This document shows, piece by piece, positions 31,237 through 34,307 of a stretch of DNA of 34,307 bases. The DNA is from an uncultured Lachnospiraceae bacterium (GTDB lineage Bacteria; Bacillota; Clostridia; Lachnospirales; Lachnospiraceae): the NCBI GenBank assembly GCA_946531495.1, contig CAMNAQ010000006.1, forward strand, positions 1-34,307, written 5' to 3'. The notes beneath the pieces are model-generated. The model did no database searches and was not told where the DNA came from. It worked only from the letters and a program-made list of their open reading frames with translations. The stretch's first letter is position 1. Every line of letters begins with the position of its first letter. The translations under genes and the position numbers were made by a program.

Positions 31237-33768
31237 TCATCTTCCTTCCTTGATCCTGCGGATTTCCCTGATCACTAATTTTACATCAATGGGCTTGGCG
31301 ATATGTCCGTTCATTCCTGCATCCAGACATTCCGTGATATTTTCCGAAAAAGCGTCCGCCGTCATGGCGACGATCGGAATGGACGCCGCCCATGGATCCT
31401 CAAGCTTTCTTATTGCCCTTGTCGCATCCAGCCCGTTCATCTTAGGCATCTGCACATCCATAAAGACCAGTGTGTAGCTGCCCTTTTCAGCCTTGCTGAC
31501 CATGTCAACGCATACCTGTCCGTTCTCAGCGCGGTCGCTTGTTATTCCGAACATGGCGAGCATGGCAGAGATGATCTCCCAGTTGATATCATTATCTTCA
31601 GCCACAAGTATGTGCAGTCCCTGAAGATCCGAATAATCTTCTTCAGGCTGGACAGAAGCGGATTTTTTCCCCATAAGACTATTGATCTTATCATATAGCG
31701 TGGATCTAAACAGCGGCTTTGTAACAAATCCGTTAGCCCCGGCAGCCATTGCCTTATCCTCTATATCTGACCAGTCATACGCAGAGATAAGTAATATGGG
31801 AACCTTTGCGTCTATTACAGAACGGATACGTTTGACAGTTTCGACCCCGTCTATTTCAGGCATCTTCCAGTCAACTATGATAACATCATAATCCTTACCG
31901 GATTTATGCCTGTGCTCGATCATTCCGAGAGCTTCCAACCCTCCCGGTGCCTGTTCCGCCGTTGCTCCGAGAGATGTTAATGCATCGGCTGCGGTCTGAA
32001 GCATGGTCTCGTCATCATCAACGATCAGAACATCCATCGGATCAAGCCTCATATCATCTCTCTGCCTGTCAGCCACCGGAATATCCAGAACAACCGTAAA
32101 GGTTGTTCCCTTTCCCTGCTCACTCTGACAGTCTATCGTTCCGCCGATCAGGTCAACCATCTGCTTGGTGATAGCAAGGCCCAAACCGGTTCCCTGGATG
32201 CTGTTGACACGGCTGTCAACCTGCCTTGAAAAGGGTTTATACATATTCTCCATATATTCCGGACTCATTCCGATGCCGGTGTCTGCCACGATATATGTAA
32301 GCCTTATGCAGCTTGGATCATTACTCTTTTCCTCACGCAGATCCACGCTGACTCTTCCGCCGGGTTCCGTATATTTTACGGCGTTGGAAAGAATATTTAT
32401 ATAGATCTGGTTCAGGCGCAGCTGATCGGTATACAGGTATTCCTTTTCGATCTTATCCACATTGAAACTGAATTCTATATTTTTTTCCTTGATCATCGGC
32501 TGTGAGATATTCACCAGGTTTTCAACCGTTTCAACAATGGAAAATGTAAGAGGGTTCAGCTTCAGATTCCCGCTTTCCACCTTCGATATATCCAGGATAT
32601 CGTTTATCAGCGTCAGCAGATGATTGCTTGCAAGGCTGATCTTCCTGAGACTTTCCTTTGTCGATTCAACATCCCCGGGGTTCTTCTCAGCCAGAGTAGT
32701 AAGTCCGATGATGGCATTCATCGGAGTACGGATATCGTGTGACATCGTGGAAAGGAAATCTGTCTTGGCTTTGTTTGCCGACTCAGCTTTGCTTGCGGTT
32801 ATCTGAAGCCGCTTGTTTAAGGAGAGCATATAAAAAAGATCACACAAAAACAGGACCAGCAAACCGGCGGATACAGCTCCGAAAAGCACCCAGTTTCCGT
32901 TTCTCACATTCAGATCATCCGCAGGGACCAGACTGAGCATTGTCCAGCCGGGTGCGGTCGTGATGGGAGTATAGGCAAGCACGCACTCCTGTCCATGTGA
33001 ATTGATCATTGAGATCGAACCTGTGGATGAGGTGATATTTTCAAACAGATCCTTTGACGGCTCAAGATCGATCGGATTGTAGGATTTATAGAACTCAAAA
33101 AAGCTTGAATTCTTGAAACTGTTTCCTTTTATGATGTAATCACCGCTGTCATCTATCAGCGACAGCTCTGCGTTCACAAGCTCCGGCTGTGGGAATACCC
33201 ATTTCTGCTCCAGTACCGAAATCGGGATTATCCTAAGCAGCACGGCATTCTTATAAGAATCGCTGTCCTGATCATACAACTTTATATTATTGCAAAACGC
33301 AAGAGACTGTTCGCCGTTCATCGGATTTGTGAAGGCACGGGTTACATTGATGGTCTTTCCGATCTCATCGATCCATTCCCCATTGCCCAGGACATCCAAT
33401 CTCTCATATGAAACCTCATAATCGTCATCAGTGCCGAGTCTTGGTCTTGTAGAAAGACCCTTCAGCGATTCCGGATAGACCAGATGCGCCGAAGCACTCT
33501 CAAGGACATGGGAAGTGCGGATATAATCGGCAGCCTCTTCAATAGTCATTGATCTGCTGTTTATGTACTGAGCCCATACATCGCAGATATTCTGCTCACC
33601 TTCAAGATAATTCCCCGTCACCTGCTCCATGGTGACAGTAGTATCCTCAAAATGTTCTATCTGCCTGAGATATGAATCCCTGCTCTCATATCCCGAATAA
33701 AGATCAACAAAGATCAATATGGAAGCCATAATGATCACGTTGACTATGATTATCATGATTTTTTTCAT
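31237..33768 (-). CDS. Membrane hybrid histidine kinase with two receiver domains
   Basis: An 843-residue sensor kinase. A membrane helix (3-22) and a second (292-315) flank a ~270-residue extracellular sensor, Cache-like in its end (ECVLAYTPITTAPGWTMLSLVP). Next come HisKA with phospho-acceptor His344 (STMSHDIRTPMNAIIGL), the HATPase domain (N-box NILSNAVKYT, DTGIGM 496-501, GTGLGL), receiver 1 with phospho-acceptor Asp633 (IVDWKMPEIDG) and Lys684, and receiver 2 with Asp771 (FMDVQMPKMNG) and Lys825. There is no histidine phosphotransfer or DNA-binding output domain, so the final partner is encoded elsewhere. The ATG at 33768 follows GGGAG by about 9 nt. It is first in an operon with a binding lipoprotein. 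Confidence 0.95.
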   Translation of the reverse strand: MKKIMIIIVNVIIMASILIFVDLYSGYESRDSYLRQIEHFEDTTVTMEQVTGNYLEGEQNICDVWAQYINSRSMTIEEAADYIRTSHVLESASAHLVYPESLKGLSTRPRLGTDDDYEVSYERLDVLGNGEWIDEIGKTINVTRAFTNPMNGEQSLAFCNNIKLYDQDSDSYKNAVLLRIIPISVLEQKWVFPQPELVNAELSLIDDSGDYIIKGNSFKNSSFFEFYKSYNPIDLEPSKDLFENITSSTGSISMINSHGQECVLAYTPITTAPGWTMLSLVPADDLNVRNGNWVLFGAVSAGLLVLFLCDLFYMLSLNKRLQITASKAESANKAKTDFLSTMSHDIRTPMNAIIGLTTLAEKNPGDVESTKESLRKISLASNHLLTLINDILDISKVESGNLKLNPLTFSIVETVENLVNISQPMIKEKNIEFSFNVDKIEKEYLYTDQLRLNQIYINILSNAVKYTEPGGRVSVDLREEKSNDPSCIRLTYIVADTGIGMSPEYMENMYKPFSRQVDSRVNSIQGTGLGLAITKQMVDLIGGTIDCQSEQGKGTTFTVVLDIPVADRQRDDMRLDPMDVLIVDDDETMLQTAADALTSLGATAEQAPGGLEALGMIEHRHKSGKDYDVIIVDWKMPEIDGVETVKRIRSVIDAKVPILLISAYDWSDIEDKAMAAGANGFVTKPLFRSTLYDKINSLMGKKSASVQPEEDYSDLQGLHILVAEDNDINWEIISAMLAMFGITSDRAENGQVCVDMVSKAEKGSYTLVFMDVQMPKMNGLDATRAIRKLEDPWAASIPIVAMTADAFSENITECLDAGMNGHIAKPIDVKLVIREIRRIKEGR

Positions 33769-33864
33769 ATACCGATCTCCCGCGCTTCATCTTCAGAAGC
33801 AATGTCCGGTTGCTTCACAGTTTAGAAAGCATACATAAGCTGCAGTGCAGCCGGCACCATCCAT

Positions 33865-34125
33865 TCAAGCTTTCAGTTTTTGCTTGTTTTCATACATCTC
33901 TTTGTCGGCACGCTCAAATATATCAGATACAAATCTGTCGCTTTCCAGATTGTATTCCGACATTCCCGATGCGAGGATCACTCCAGAACCGGCGTTCTTA
34001 TTTTCTGTTTTTCCTTGGATCTTCCGGTTTCTTTGCATTTTCCGGTATCGCCCAGGATCTTCCGAAGCGCTCTGCACCGGGAATACGGCCTTCCGCAACA
34101 TACTGTGTAACATTTCAAAAAACAC
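33865..34125 (-). pseudogene. C-terminal remnant of a GGDEF diguanylate cyclase
   Basis: An 86-codon frame whose last ~40 residues match the end of GGDEF domains: SGVILASGMSEYNLESDRF, then VSDIFERADKEMYENKQKLKA and the stop. The GGDEF motif and upstream beta-strands are missing. The preceding ~45 residues are Arg/Lys-rich and do not look like a protein domain. No ribosome binding site precedes the frame. It is 97 bp upstream of the hybrid kinase. It is best read as a decayed cyclase, probably not expressed. Confidence 0.6.
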
Positions 34126-34187
34126 CTAAACAGTATATATTTTATACGAATATCTGCATATTTTGAACATAAATTTCATAGGGGCGT

Positions 34188-34220
34188 AAAAAAAACAAAC
34201 GGCAGGGACAAGCCCTGCCG
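34188..34220 (-). terminator. Terminator of a gene beyond the right edge
   Basis: A perfect 8-bp stem (CGGCAGGG 34200-34207, CCCTGCCG 34213-34220), a 5-nt loop and TTTGTTTTTTTT on the minus strand. It must serve a minus-strand gene entering from the right; all three minus frames meet a stop within the last 49 bases, so that gene ends at or just beyond the edge and cannot be named. Confidence 0.85.
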
Positions 34221-34307
34221 CTTCAATTTGATCACAGATCCTCATCAGCTGAATATAGTCATCCGATGAGTTCATATTTCATTTTCACTACGGCATCAGC
34301 CTTTTAA

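Noticed and set aside
34259-34304. Tail of a coding region ending KADAVVKMKYELIG
   Set aside because: This frame is closed by a TAA at the window edge, so it is not the end of an incoming gene as it stands; the other two frames also stop within the edge sequence and no product can be named.
1-34307. CRISPR array, insertion sequence, prophage, tRNA or rRNA
   Set aside because: No regularly spaced repeats, transposase, phage structural genes or recognisable RNA gene were found; the only tandem periodicity is the 63-bp coding repeat of the LRR gene and the short TcdA repeats.

Overview
The window looks like chromosomal DNA of an anaerobic, glycan-degrading Firmicute, most likely a Lachnospiraceae (Butyrivibrio-like) genome. 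Signs of this are strong AGGAGG-type ribosome binding sites, short intergenic gaps, a set of plant-glycan hydrolases, several c-di-GMP proteins, and a leucine-rich-repeat surface protein with an SLH-like region. The taxonomic call is inference; there is no rRNA gene. Almost everything is on the minus strand, so operons read from high to low coordinates. The only intact plus-strand gene is an ion/anion permease (5847-7115). No tRNA, rRNA, CRISPR array, insertion sequence or prophage was found.

Layout, in minus-strand transcription order. (1) 34307-29839: a terminator, a diguanylate cyclase remnant, then a two-gene unit of a hybrid histidine kinase and a lipoprotein solute-binding protein with no permease, closed by a strong terminator. 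(2) 29764-28067: a PAS-GGDEF protein and a candidate 44-residue membrane protein, then a terminator. (3) 27961-24016: sugar isomerase, ThuA-like protein, TcdA, a conserved-looking cysteine-rich gene interrupted by one in-frame TGA, and a beta-carbonic anhydrase, then a very strong bidirectional terminator. (4) 24019-23793 on the plus strand: a promoter, a ribosome binding site and a stop-riddled short frame ending in that terminator. (5) 23664-21454: prolyl-tRNA deacylase-like protein, GH27 alpha-galactosidase, and the C-terminal relic of what looks like a radical SAM/SPASM protein, then two terminators. (6) 21368-16980: rhodanese-TtcA fusion, LRR-SLH-membrane protein, HAD phosphatase, terminator. 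(7) 16871-15654: glutathione peroxidase and an OhrR-type regulator, a compact peroxide-defence unit with a consensus promoter carrying a palindrome in its spacer. (8) 15620-7132: two tandem, translationally coupled MutS-like ATPases, a GH43 enzyme with an Ig-like insert, aldo/keto reductase, esterase, a small FeoB-associated-type cysteine protein and an HD-GYP protein. (9) 5753-1: GH31, GH127, a LysR regulator and cysteine synthase, which is cut by the window edge.

Themes: four glycoside hydrolases (GH31, GH127, GH43, GH27) have no visible signal peptide and probably trim imported arabinose-, xylose/glucose- or galactose-containing oligosaccharides in the cytoplasm, although no sugar transporter is in the window. 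c-di-GMP turnover is represented by one synthase, one HD-GYP phosphodiesterase and one dead synthase. The most interesting items are the MutS-like pair with an altered Walker B motif, the TGA-interrupted gene, the gpx/ohrR promoter architecture, the kinase plus orphan binding protein, and the decayed plus-strand transcription unit.
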